Below the pieces are notes generated by a model. The model was not told the origin of the DNA, did not search any database, and worked only from the letters and a program-made list of their open reading frames with translations. Below, one piece after another: positions 1 through 10,488 of a DNA stretch of 64,000 nt (within the stretch, counting starts at the first letter, position 1; each line of letters opens with the position of its first letter). Location: positions 601,708,709-601,772,708 of the forward strand of contig NC_081413.1 in assembly GCF_030272615.1 (NCBI RefSeq), in the 5' to 3' direction. The position numbers were made by a program, and so were the translations under genes. This DNA is from Cryptomeria japonica. Its lineage: Eukaryota > Streptophyta > Pinopsida > Cupressales > Cupressaceae.

Positions 1-670
1 GATCCACCATAACATATGAAGATTACCTAAGACAATGCAAATCAAATGAAATCACAAAGATTATACCATCACATGTCCAATAGGGTTTGAATCTCCATTC
101 TTCCTATCTCCATTGATCTTGCTTGATATATTTGCTCTCAGATTTTACATGCACAAGAGCTCAACAAAGAACGAAATGTGGTTGTAAGTAGGATCGTAGT
201 GTAGTCAATTGCATAAAAGATGATTAGCATAAATCATTAGGGTTTGATAATGAAGGAAGCATCTCCTTATATAGAAGACACTATAAGAAATGGAGGGATA
301 AGATTGAGAGGTGTAAAAGAGGTGGGCTATGATTAGAGGGTAGGTAAAAGAAATAATAAAATAATGAAAGGGGTAGGTAGTGTATGAATTAAGAGATGAA
401 TGGCATGTGTCATGGATAGAAATGGTTAATGAATTAATTAAATAAATAAAGATTTATTTAATTAATAGAAGAAGTGGGATCAATTAAATAAATAAGATAT
501 TTATTTAATTTTAGGAAAATGATAATTTAAATAAATAAATGTATTTATTTAAATGAGAAATAAGGCTAGAAGAGGATAAATGAATTAATTAAATAAATAA
601 AGATTTATTTAATTAATAGAAGAATTAAGCTTAGATATTTAATTAGACTGGACAATTTTGGGTGTCTACA
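1..670 (-). repeat. Tat-1 3' LTR (partial)
   Basis: Position 1 matches 15324 in the other LTR, and the similarity runs to ...GTCTACA at 670 (TG...CA ends in plus-strand reading). It lacks a 19-base stretch and a 2-base stretch present in the 5' LTR, which accounts exactly for the length difference. A TATA-like box on the minus strand (CTATATAAGG) lies at about 265-274. Confidence 0.95.
425..655. repeat. Array of AT-rich inverted repeats in the Tat-1 LTR
   Basis: Four near-perfect palindromes built from AATTAAATAAAT and its complement follow each other near 434-470, 482-513, 525-556 and 578-616. Arms are 11-15 bases around 3-5 base loops. A fifth palindrome is present in the other LTR (15963-15992) but is reduced to a half arm here. 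This array is the start of the LTR in element orientation (U3). Confidence 0.8.
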
Positions 671-684
671 TTTTGCCCCTCTTT
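671..684 (-). other. Tat-1 polypurine tract
   Basis: Directly inside the 3' LTR, the minus strand reads AAAGAGGGGCAAAA and then the LTR start TGTAGACACC. This is the expected plus-strand priming site and fixes the orientation of the element. Confidence 0.85.
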
Positions 685-900
685 GAGACAATGCGGCTTG
701 TCGCGTTGTTTCAAAGAAGATAATATGAACTGATACAAAGTTGCCCCAAGATGGGAATGATATGCCCCCTCGAGAGATTGGATGAAAATGTTTGAAAAGA
801 TCGCAGACAATCTCTTGATATGAAAGACGGGATAGAATGGATTGACCGAATAAAGTGACAAAGTCACGGGATAATGAAGACTGACTCGGGAAACGAGGGC

Positions 901-960
901 GAGGGTTAGGGTAGGCTATAAGATAGACCACGGGGGAAATACATCCTCATTGTCATCCAC
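901..960 (+). promoter_or_regulatory. Candidate promoter of the antisense PMD gene
   Basis: A TATA-like TATAAGA at 917-923 lies about 95 bases before the first ATG at 1015, a normal plant spacing for a short 5' leader. Just upstream, GAGGGTTAGGGTAGG contains a telo-box-like GGTTAGGG. The whole 671-1014 stretch, outside the LTR, would be promoter and leader. Assignment rests on position and motifs only. Confidence 0.45.
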
Positions 961-1194
961 ACATCCACGAGAGCAGATTGCAAAGCGAAAATAGAGCAGC
1001 AGCAGTCAGCAGCGATGGCCTTCATTCATAGATTCGATCGCATTTGCCGATTTCAGAGGCTAGCAGAGGCAGGAGAGCCGGTAAGTACCACCAAACCTCC
1101 TCGTACTTTGACACATTTAATTTTGTCATTAATGCATGCTAGATAGGGTAATAAATGCGCTTAGACTAGGGTCCAAAAAAATGTTAAAAAACGT

Positions 1195-1350
1195 CCAGGC
1201 GCGTCTACGTTGGTGCCAGGCGCGCCTGTGTTTGTGCCAGGCGCGTCTGCATTTGAAACCGCTTCTGTGCCAAATGCGGCCGCGTTTGTGATGGTCAGTC
1301 GCGTCTGTGCCAAGAAGGCACGTCTATGTTTGTTAGGCGCATCTATGTTT
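1195..1350 (+). repeat. CG-rich motif array (GCGCGTCTGTGTTTGTGCC type)
   Basis: About eight degenerate units of roughly 20 bases with the core GCGCGTCTGTG (starting near 1199, 1219, 1241, 1258, 1279, 1298, 1317 and 1337). CpG-rich, in contrast with the AT-rich surroundings. The reverse complement of the core (CACAGACGCG) forms arrays in the gag-pol leader at 13481-13672 and 14889-15126. Confidence 0.75.
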
Positions 1351-1472
1351 TAAAAAGTGTGAAGTTGCATCTTCTAGGTCAAATCGGCAGTTCTGTGATG
1401 AACATACACTGTCGATTGGATAAGCTGCTGAGAGGATACACTCAAGCAGGTCCTCTAGGGAAGACTAGAATA

Positions 1473-1765
1473 GATCAAGGCACTTTGTGATGAACAGTGA
1501 GTACCAAGATAGAGTACTTTGTGATGAACAGGGAGTACTAGAATATGAGTAGCACTTTGTGATGAACAGTGAGTGCAAATGTGAGTAACACTTTGTGATG
1601 AACAGTGAGTGTCACACACGTAGTACTTTGTGATGAACAGGGAGTACCACTAGGATAGAAGCAACACTTTGTGATGAAAAGTGAGTGTCACTAGGGTAGA
1701 ATGCCATATGCATTTAGATAAAAAGTAGCATTTTGTGATAAACAAGGAATGCCACTATGACTGAC
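1473..1765 (+). repeat. Minisatellite with CACTTTGTGATGAACAGTGA units
   Basis: Seven tandem units, 36-64 bases apart, each with ACTTTGTGATGAACAGNGAGT followed by a variable 15-40 base tail. A relative, TTCTGTGATGAACATACACTG, lies at 1391. The array ends just before the branch point and acceptor of the intron. Confidence 0.8.
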
Positions 1766-3736
1766 ATGAATGATTTGCTTGACTGCAGGAGTATTTGCCG
1801 ATGCTGGAGTCACGGGAGAGATTCCCGTCGACTCAGAGGTTGTGACCTGAGCTGACCTTCGAGGACCAAGCGGCTATTGAGGAGATGGGATTGAGACATG
1901 TTCTATATGTGCCTGAGTTTCGTGCGAACATTGGACAGTTGACTGCGCTGTCGGAGAGATGGCACTCTGAGACCTGTACTTTTCATTTGTCGATGGGTGA
2001 GATGACAGTCACCCTTGAGGATGTATATAGGATACTGAGGATATCGATCGATGGGGAGCTGATCCCATACGATTGAGATGGAGATAGGGAGGCCCTTAGA
2101 TGAGTATTCCAGGACCCAGGACTGGAGATGAGGGCAGGACATGTGGTGTGGGACACTATGACAGCCACAGGGCTAGCGCTGCCAGCAGTGGTAGGAGGAG
2201 CGATCAGTGGGTTCCTGTGTCCAGATAGGGCGACACGGGGGTTGGCTATGGGTTGGGGGGGAGCACTGGAGACACTGGTGATGCAGCATACTAGATATGC
2301 TTGGGGACCCTGTGTGCTGGCACACCTCTACTATGAGCTACATCAGTTCGTATACCATGGATCAGTGGGATTGGGATGCAGGGTGACATTGCTGCAGGTA
2401 TGGGCTTATGAGCATCTGCCAGTGACGAGGCCGATACACTTCAGAGGTAGGGGACATGGACGCAGCTTTGTGCACTTGTATGATATGATCACGTCGCAGC
2501 CATGGATTGGCAGGTTGGAGCACTGGCGGCAGGTGATAGATGATATTGATGTGGTCATATGGAGGCCATATCTGGGATGCGAGCAGTGGGAGGACGATGC
2601 AATTGAGCTTCCTTACACCTTCCAGAGCAGGTATCTGATTGGGTGGATGCCCTATGTGCTGGAGAGGCAGCTAGTGGACAGGGTTGGCCGACAGTTTGGC
2701 AGGATTCAGAGGATGCCACGGGGCTCAGGCATGTATGTACAGACTGTCAGAGATCAGGCACAGTTTGGGCCCTTGCTGTTATATGATCAAGCAGTTACAC
2801 AACTGGTAGAGATGATGCCCTACCCTGGGACATGTGGCCAGAGATTGAGGATGCCAGCATGGATGCTGAGTACACAGCATATTGGGCGGAGCATCCCTTC
2901 CCACGCTTGACCAATCCGAGAGAGCCATTGGATGGAGATGGGGGTGGGGATGATGATGATGGTGGAGGTGATGGGGGCAGAGGCCGATGGAGGAGGAGGG
3001 GAGCAGTTGGAGAGAGGAGGGTTGCACCTCGGAGGGAGGGTGGTGAGGAGAGACAGGCTAGGATGGTGAGGGGTCGCGATGGATTGCCGCTACAGGTGCC
3101 AGCAGCACAGGGTCCCAGACAGGTACAGGTACAGGGACATGGACAGATACAAGGACATGTACCAGTACAGGTACAGGCATAGGGGTAGGCACTCGTACAA
3201 GGGGAGCCACAGGCAGAGGCGGAGGGGGCAGAGGCGGAGGGGGCTGAGGCAGAGGCAGAGGGGGCTGACGCAGAGGAGGATGAGCTGATAGAGTTGAGGG
3301 AGATCTGCCAGGGCCAGGTAGATGAGATCCAGGAGTTGGAGAGGGAGAGGGATCGGCTTAGGAGGAGGCTCAAAGATATTGAGCGGGAGCGGGATCAGGC
3401 TATTCAGCATTATACAGAGGCTGAGACAGCGTTGAGGGCGGGGAGACAGGCAGCGGAGGACACAGGGGCAGGATATGCTTATGTCCTGAGAGCAGGGGAG
3501 GAGATCTCTATTATGGTGCAGTGTCAGTGGATCAGCGGGCGAGGAGCTTCCATAGACCGTCGTGTACAACGACAGCTACGGGAGGGAGCCGGAGGAGACA
3601 GGCATCGAATGGTGGGGTTATGAGTCCTCCACCACCACCAGATAGAGGAGACAGGAGGGATGATCTTGGGACGGGTCCTTCAGGGGCTCAGATTCTGTCG
3701 AGGCCAAGCAGGTCTGAGGGAGGGAGTTCATCATAG

Positions 3737-5460
3737 CCATAGAGGGCTCCCTATGTAGTAGTATTGTACCATTTTTGTATGATGATGTAGACACCTGCGG
3801 GTGATTTTGTAGCCATATGATTTTGACATCATTGTATCATGACACTTTTATGATTATATATATAAGATGATTCATCTTTGCGGCAGCTATATGCATGTGT
3901 ACCTATATGATGAGATGTTCTTATGTGATGTTTGTTTTATGCTATGGATGCAAATATTTATATGATGTAATGCAGTATTTTTTCTTTTATGTTTTTTATA
4001 TGTTATTCCAATGCAAATGTGAATGTATGTAATGCAAATGAATATGATAATGCAAATGTAAATTGTGCTAACAGGTGTTGTGTGCAGGATATGATATCTA
4101 TATGTATGTATGAAATGCTTATATGTGGTAATGCAGGTGCAACTACATGAAATGAAAATGTTTTTGGTGTGTCATTATACTCAGTCAGGTGATAGCAGGC
4201 TACGCGGACTCGAGAAGGATGATGGAAGTCAATCAAGAAAGGGGGATGAAAGATAGAAGATATGAAAGTGAAAGAGCTTCTTGTGCATTATCATCATTGA
4301 GCTTTATTATGACAAGTAGGTTATGACAATCGAGGCATATGTTCAACCCAGAAAGTCATTGTACCTGTTTGCATGGAGATAAGACAATCACAAACAAAGA
4401 ATGCCCCAGTTCATACTAAACTCACAGTGTCCTCATATCCTTGGACAAGTCATAGCATTCTTAATCCACAAACATCAAATACAAATAGGTGACGATACCC
4501 CATCCTCACCTTTTTAGTCAAAGACATCCTGGAGATAGAATCTCTAGTCAAAGACATCCCAGAAAAGCTAAAAGACATGTCACCAAAAGATAAAAATCAA
4601 AAGAAAACCAAGACTCGACACCAACATCCACTGTAGTCCTCAAGTTTAGTGTCTCTTGTCACTTGTATAAGTCTTATTTGATTGTGGTCACAATGTTTAC
4701 TTTCATAGAAAGGATAGATAACACTAAACCATATGTTGTTTGAGTTTGTTGAAAGATTTGATTTGTTGAAGCCCATTGTTGCTGCTGTATCTCATCTGAA
4801 ACTGACTGAATCCATGAAACTGATACTTTATTGCGGAGAAGATGAAACTTTATTGCGGATCTGTGATGCAAATGTTGCTTTATTGCAAATTGTGCGTGGA
4901 TAGATTGAAGGAAGCTGGAAGAAACTGTACTCCTCGAAACATGTGATGTTCTTAGTTCCACACCCATCACTAGACGTAGGATTTGCCTTAGCCATAGATA
5001 GGATCTGATTTATTATGGATGGAAAGGGAGGTGAAAAGGGAGGTTTATTATGAATGGCTAACCAATCTTGGGTAGATCAATAACAAGCCATGATGGGAAT
5101 GGGTAAGTTTATTATGGATGAATTGGTCGTGAGTGTGTGCAAAGTGAAAAGATGAAAGTGAATCCTGAAGGAGGGAGGAGCAATGTCTCTACGCATGGCA
5201 CTGGTGACCCAGTTTTCACCATGGTACTTGCCCAGGGCGCCATCGAAGTGGTTTTCACTATTGGACGAAATTATTTCTCTTTACTTTTTTGATTTTTCAA
5301 TGTTTTTTGTGTCACAAGGCGCCTGTTTGCCAGGTTTTCACCAAGTAACGATTTTTTTTTTGTTTTATTATTTTTTTTGTATTTTTGAAATTTTTGATTT
5401 TTTTGTGTTTTTGAAATTTTTGATTTTTTTGTATTTTTTGAATTAGGATACTCTGAAGAG
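3737..5460. other. Non-coding 3' region of Tat-1
   Basis: This lies between the PMD gene end and the integrase stop. The 3740-4240 part is AT-rich with ATG-rich runs and would hold the 3' UTR of the PMD transcript. The 5350-5445 part is a T-rich low-complexity tract with a repeated TTTTTGAAATTTTTGATTTT unit. No gene is seen. Confidence 0.6.
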
Positions 5461-6620
5461 CTATGTGTAAAAGCTGCGAAGGTGCGTGTTGTTGATAGGA
5501 TCCTCCAAAGGTTCATCTTCTGTAGTTGAGAGCTGATATGCCCCAGATCCATATGCTACTGTAATGATGTAAGGACCAAGCCAATTTGGTTCGAACTTGT
5601 CCTTCTTCTCTCTGTCTTGCTGATTTTTGGGATTTTCTCTGAGGACCAAATCTCCTACCTCAAATGTGCGAGGCTTGACCTTGTGATTGTAGCTGCGCCT
5701 CATTCATTGTTGGAAAGCTTTGAGATGATTAAAAGCAGTTTGTCTTCGTTCATCCAATAGTTCCAGCTCTTGTAAGCGAGAGACCCTATAGTCTTCATCA
5801 CTGATGATGTTTTGCAAAGAAACCTGTAAAGAGGGTAGCTCGACCTCAATAGGCAAGATGGCTTCAGTGCCATAGACAAGTGAATAGGGTGTAGCTCTTG
5901 TAGGTGTGCGGACACTTGTACGGTAGGCCCAAAGTGCAAAATTAAGTTGGATATGCCAATTACGACCAGCATCGTCGACTGTCTTCTTTAGGATTTTAAG
6001 GATTGTTTTATTAGGCGCCTCAGCTTGGCCATTACCTTGGGGGTAATATGGTGTGGAGAAACGATGGGAAATGTGGAAGCAGTCACAGAGTTCACGAACA
6101 TCCTGATTTTTGAAGGGACGCCTGTTATCAGTGATAATGGAAACAGGAATACCGTATCGGCAAATGATATAGTTGAGGATGAATGTAGCAATCTATTTTC
6201 CTGTGACTTGTGTGAGAGGCACGGCTTCAATCCATTTTGTAAAATACTCTGTGGCAGTGATAATGAATTTATGACCATTGGAAGAAGGAGGGTGAATCTT
6301 GCCTATGAGATCGAGTTCCCACTGACAAAAGGGCCAAGGAGACGCAAGTGGTTGAAGTTCTTGTGCTGGAGCATGTATGAGGTCTCCATGAATTTGGCAT
6401 TGCTTACATTTCTTGACAAACTGATATGAGTCTTTCTCCATATTGGGCCAATAATATCCAGTCCTGATGAGTTTCTTGGCCAAGGTAGGACCACTAGCAT
6501 GTGGACCACATATCCCTTCATGCACTTCACGTAACGCAATCTGAGCTTCGTCGCTTTCTAAACATCTAAGAAGAGTGCCATCTAGACCTCGCCGGTATAG
6601 GATATCAGCTAAAATGACAT
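5461..6620 (-). pseudogene. Tat-1 integrase (end of gag-pol)
   Basis: The integrase zinc module (H, H, then CKQCQ) is at about 6585-6430. The catalytic triad is visible: D in WELDLIG (about 6320), D in ITDN (about 6130), and E in GQAEAPNK (about 6020). The GPY-type C-terminal motif NWLGPY lies near 5580, and the frame ends at 5461. TAG at 6193-6195 interrupts the core and TGA at 5704-5706 the C-terminal domain; both fit C-to-T changes (CAG and CGA). The frame is otherwise continuous with RT upstream. Integrase inserts the cDNA into the host chromosome. No chromodomain is seen, as expected for Tat. Confidence 0.9.
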
Positions 6621-7330
6621 ATCGAGAGGATTGGTGAATGAAAGTGTGACGTTGGTTATTTGATAGATCAGGAGGTAGAGTATTGTCACGTAGGTATCTG
6701 AAAATGGAACCATATAACTGGGATTCGGGACCGACAACACATATCGTCTCAGTAGGCATGATCTCATATGAAGGAACCAAAAGGTTATCCACCAAAAACT
6801 CATAGCGGGTCTCGTTTAGAGGTAAATCAATCAGGGAAGCAATTGTAGCCATGGCATCTGCGACGCAATTTTGCTCTCTTGGTATTTGCTCAAAGTCTAT
6901 CTTTGTGAAGTGTTGTTTCAGGTCATCCACCATTTGTTTATAAGGCATTAATTTTTCATCTTTTGTTTGGTAATCATCAGTTGCTTGATGGATGACAAGT
7001 TGGGAGTCCCAAAAAACACGAAGTTCCTGGATCTTCCATTGAACTGCAATTCGTAATTCTGTTGTTAATGCCTCATATTCCGCTATATTGTTAGTGCAAG
7101 GAAATGATAAGCGGTATGATTTTGGTATAGAATCCCCTTGAGGAGTTATAAAGAGGATGCCAGCTCCTGCCCCATGCTGTGTGTATGAGCCGTCGAAGTA
7201 CAGTTGCCATGGCTTTGCATGTGACATTGTCAAAATGGATTCATTTGGAAATTCTAAACTTAGAGGAACATCATCTATCATGGGAGCATCTGCTAATTGA
7301 TCTACGATGGCTTGTCCTTTTATTGCTTTT
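6621..7330 (-). pseudogene. Tat-1 second RNase H domain (aRNH)
   Basis: After the RT-coupled RNase H, the same frame contains a second complete-looking RNase H: LYFDGSYTQHGAGAG (about 7205-7160), NIAEYEAL (about 7090) and the DSQLVI / NCVADAM motifs (about 7000 and 6865). Such an extra plant-type RNase H is described for Tat and Ogre retrotransposons and is the main reason for the lineage call. This domain has no internal stop codon. Confidence 0.88.
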
Positions 7331-8613
7331 CTGTCCACATACTCGATGTCGAATTCACTCAGGATCATTACCCATTTGGCCAGTAGCCCAGTAAGTGTTG
7401 CTTTATTGAGAAGGTATTTCAATGGGTCTATCCTTGCAACTAACTTAGTCTTATGAGTAAGCATGTAATGTCGTAGTTTCTGCGAAGCAAAGACCACGGT
7501 GAGACATGCACGCTCAATTGGTGTGTAGTTTAGCTCATATCCTACCAATGTGCGACTAATATAGTATACTGCTTTTTCTTTGCCCTCAGGAATTTGTTGT
7601 GCTAAGAGTGCCCCCAGTGCTGTTGGAGTAGCTGATATGTATAGTAACAGTGGTTGATCTGGAACTGGTGGCATTAGAACTGGCAGATTTAGAAGATAAT
7701 TTTTGAGCATCTGGAAAGCCTGTTGACAGTTATCATCCCATTTGAATTTGATGTTTTTATGTAGCAGGTACTGAAAAGGATTACACTTATCTGCAAGTTG
7801 TGCTATGAATCTTCGGATGGACTGGAGTCTGCCTTGCAAGGATCGAAGTTGACTGATATTTCTTGGTGGTTGCATCTCCAAGATGGCCTTGACTTTTGCT
7901 GGATCAACTTCAATTCCTCTTTTGGATACAATGAATCCTAAGAGCTTCCCGGAGGTTACTCCAAAGACACATTTCTTGGGGTTTAATCTTACTTTGTATT
8001 TTTCCAACCGATTAAAGACGACTGAAAGTATGTCCAAATGTGTATTTCTGTCTATTGATTTGCCCAAGAGGTCGTCAACATAATCTTCCACAGTTACGTG
8101 CATGAGATCATGAAAGATAGTAGTCATGGCTCTTTGATATGTAGCACCTGCATTCTTTAGCCCGAAAGGCATGACATTCCAGCAGAAAGTTCCCCACGGA
8201 CAAGTAAATGATGTTTTGTGTTGATCCTCGGGCACGATCCTTATTTGATTATAACCAGAGAATCCATCCATCAATGATAACATTTCATGACCTGCTATGA
8301 GATCAACAATCAAGTCAATATTTGGTAATGGGAAGTCATCCTTTGGACAAGCTTTGTTGATGTCTCTGAAATCTGTGCAAATTCTGATGCTGCGATCTGG
8401 TTTACTGACAGGTACTAAGTTGGAGATCCATTCAGGATAATCGATTGGGCGTATGAATCCGACATCCAATAACTTCTCAAGTTCTGCTTTGACTAGTAAT
8501 GCCACTTGTGGATGCATTTTTCTTAATTTCTGTTTTATTGGTTTTGCCCCCGGTTTGACTGTCAAATGATGCATTACCAAATCCGGATCCAATCCAGGCA
8601 TATCAGCGTATGA
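7331..8613 (-). pseudogene. Tat-1 reverse transcriptase and first RNase H
   Basis: An intact stretch starts after TAG at 8614-8616, where relatives carry Trp (FAWSYADMPGLDP-type context, my recollection of the family). Visible motifs: DFRDINKACPKD (about 8375), DGFSGYNQI (about 8260), the catalytic YVDDLL at about 8082-8065, and the RNase H acidic-site region near YISATPTALGA (about 7640). RT and RNase H copy the element RNA into DNA. The remaining core residues look functional. Confidence 0.92.
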
Positions 8614-8616
8614 CTA

Positions 8617-9546
8617 GGCAAAGTTGATTTGTCGTTCTTTGAAGAAACTTATGAATTTTGACCTTTCGGACTCTGTCAATGATTGAGTTAGGAATATGTT
8701 GTGTGGAACCTCTTCTATACCAATGTTTGTTTTGATAGTCTCCTCTACCAACATGGATGACTTTTCCTCATATGATGCTAGGAGAATGTCGAGCCTTCCA
8801 TCTTTGGGTGCCTCAGAAAGGTTTTCGCCCTCAGATACATCCTTTCTTTTTACTTTTTTGGGGTTAGACAGTGCCACAGTGTGGTTTTCGCCATAAGACC
8901 CTTGATTTGTTCTTATTTTCACATTTTTGCGACTGGAAGGTCCGACACCCTCACCAAAATATGCAATGCTATTGAGTTCTATAGTGTATCCCGCTTTATG
9001 GTCTCTAGGAGGAAGATCATCTCGTATGCCCAAATAGTCAATAAAAGCTTCATCGTTTTGGAATGTGTCAAACTGTGCAAGTCCTTCATGATCCCAGTCA
9101 ATGAGTTGGTGGTGAACAAGGGGAAGTCCGTTAATGTCTTCGAAGTTAGCGGAGCTAAGAGTGAAGATGCAGTTATATTCGGGTATGTCAAGGTAATTAT
9201 CGAGGTCATCGATGGCACTCTCCTTATCAGTCTCGATCGCGAGCGAATCCAAATTATCATCACTAGTAGCGCATTCTGGGACAGGTGTTCTCATCCTATG
9301 TGATTTCAACCTAGAACCTTGAGACAAGGACTGTGTGGAATCCTCATGGGTTGTTTCTTGACCAACTCTGAACTTGTTATAAAATTCCTCTTCTTTTGTG
9401 GGTTCATCTGGCTCTCTGAATATCTCGGTGAGCTCGTAGTCACTAGAAGACTTGTCTGAACCCCATTCCCATTCATTAGAATATGTGGAATAGCGATCCT
9501 CTTGTTGAATTTTGGCAGCTTTGATTTGTAAGGCTTCTTCTGTCCT
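8617..9546 (-). pseudogene. Tat-1 linker between protease and RT
   Basis: The same reading frame continues without shift from the TAA at 9547-9549 to the TAG at 8614-8616. It is acidic and serine-rich, with no known enzyme motif except a C-terminal helix (SERSKFISFFKERQ) that normally leads into RT. Long linkers are usual here in Tat elements. The AUG-less stretch 9327-9546 is open in frame. Confidence 0.75.
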
Positions 9547-9549
9547 TTA

Positions 9550-10485
9550 GGTGTGGACCTTGGAAGTGAAGAAACCAAGTCCTTTCGAGCGTTCCTTTTT
9601 GAAAGTCAATTTAGGTTGTAAAGGTTCAATGATGCCTTCCTTTCGTAACCCAAGAGGCCTTTTTCCATCATACCTGAATTTTTGTAGAATTTTGAAGCCT
9701 TTGCCATATTTCTCACATGGTAGACTGATGTGATCTTGTGTTTCATCTTCATTGTCTCTGAAAAGCATTTTGTATAAATCTTCCTCTTCTAGTTCACCCC
9801 ATCTTTGAAAGGTAGTAGGGTCCCATTTGAGCATCATGATGGATACTTGCTTGTTAGGATGTGGTCTTCCATATTCTTTTGGGGAACTCATGACTTGTTG
9901 TAAGTACATGGTCTGATTTAAGGTGTATTCCCCCATGCCCTTGTTTTGAAAATTGCCTTTAAGCTCACCTTGTTTTGATGTCGAAGGTTTTAACGACTCA
10001 GGATCAATATATGCCAAGGAAGGAACAACTTCACGATTACTGGGAATGATGGTCTCAGTCTTTGATTTCAAGTTATTGCAGTATATGAATGGATTAGGAT
10101 CACCGTTAACTGTTACTTCCACTCCATTATGAGGAAACTTAATGCATTGGTGATATGTGGATGGGACTGCCCTCATTTCATGAATCCAAGGGTGTCCTAG
10201 CAATATGTTATAAGTGAGATCTAGATCCAGGACTTGACAAACCGCATCCTTTGTAACTGGCCCAACTCTGAGAGGTAAGGTGATTGTGCCCTTGGATGAA
10301 CGCTCTTCATCATCATATGCCTTAATGGTGATTTGATTTGTAGAATTCAGAGCCTTATTAGAATATCCCAATTGTGTAATAGTGTTCAATGTGCAAATGT
10401 TTAGACTTGCTCCTCCATCTATCAGGACTCTTTTTATTCGATGTTTGTGTATGAAGGCTTCAATGTGTAATGGTGCATTATGTGG
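9550..10485 (-). pseudogene. Tat-1 aspartic protease region
   Basis: The retropepsin active site reads VLIDGGASLNICTL (about 10425-10385), with the catalytic Asp in D-G-G-A, followed by YNILLGHPWIHEMRAVPS (about 10210-10155), the conserved second motif of Tat-group proteases. TAG at 10486 breaks the junction with gag and TAA at 9547 the end. The enzyme would cut the polyprotein into its parts. Confidence 0.88.
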
Positions 10486-10488
10486 CTA

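Larger units (their letters stand above)
1081..1788 (+). other. Intron of the PMD gene
   Basis: The donor is GAGCCG/GTAAGT at 1081 and the acceptor TTGCTTGACTGCAG ends at 1788. A branch-point-like CTGAC lies about 30 bases upstream of the acceptor. Removing it joins the ATG exon in phase 0 to the frame of the PMD domain, which supports real splicing. The intron is filled by two repeat arrays listed separately. Confidence 0.7.
1015..3623 (+). pseudogene. Antisense gene for a plant mobile domain (PMD / MAIN-like) protein, decayed
   Basis: Exon 1 is 1015-1080 (22 codons), the intron 1081-1788, and exon 2 runs from 1789 in the same phase. The 2104-2830 part has the PMD signature: an alanine/glycine-rich helix, LAHLYYELHQ near 2317-2346, LLQVWAYEHLP near 2390-2422, and an IWRPY segment near 2557. 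PMD proteins (MAIN, MAIL1 and transposon-linked relatives) act in plant nuclei in silencing or meristem maintenance. After the domain come an acidic Gly/Asp tract, a Q/A/E repeat (3187-3280) and a charged coiled coil (about 3290-3430). Breaks: TGA at 1843, 2074 and 2101, each matching a lost Arg (CGA); a 2-base insertion near 2832; TAG at 3180 and 3186, probably from CAG. The end may instead shift frame into a proline-rich tail ending at 3736. It points against gag-pol, inside the 3' region of Tat-1. Confidence 0.8.

Noticed and set aside
605-931. Minus-strand open frame of 108 codons next to the LTR
   Set aside because: It overlaps the polypurine tract, LTR end and the antisense promoter region, and has no recognisable motif.
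1473-1765. CRISPR-like array
   Set aside because: Repeat units vary, spacers differ in length, the sequence is plant intron DNA, and there is no cas gene. It is a minisatellite.
2795-3373. Minus-strand Ser/Pro/Cys-rich frame opposite the PMD gene
   Set aside because: It mirrors the repetitive acidic and Q/A/E codons of the PMD gene; low complexity.
5183-5446. Plus-strand Phe-rich frame
   Set aside because: It is the translation of a T-rich low-complexity tract in the Tat-1 3' region.
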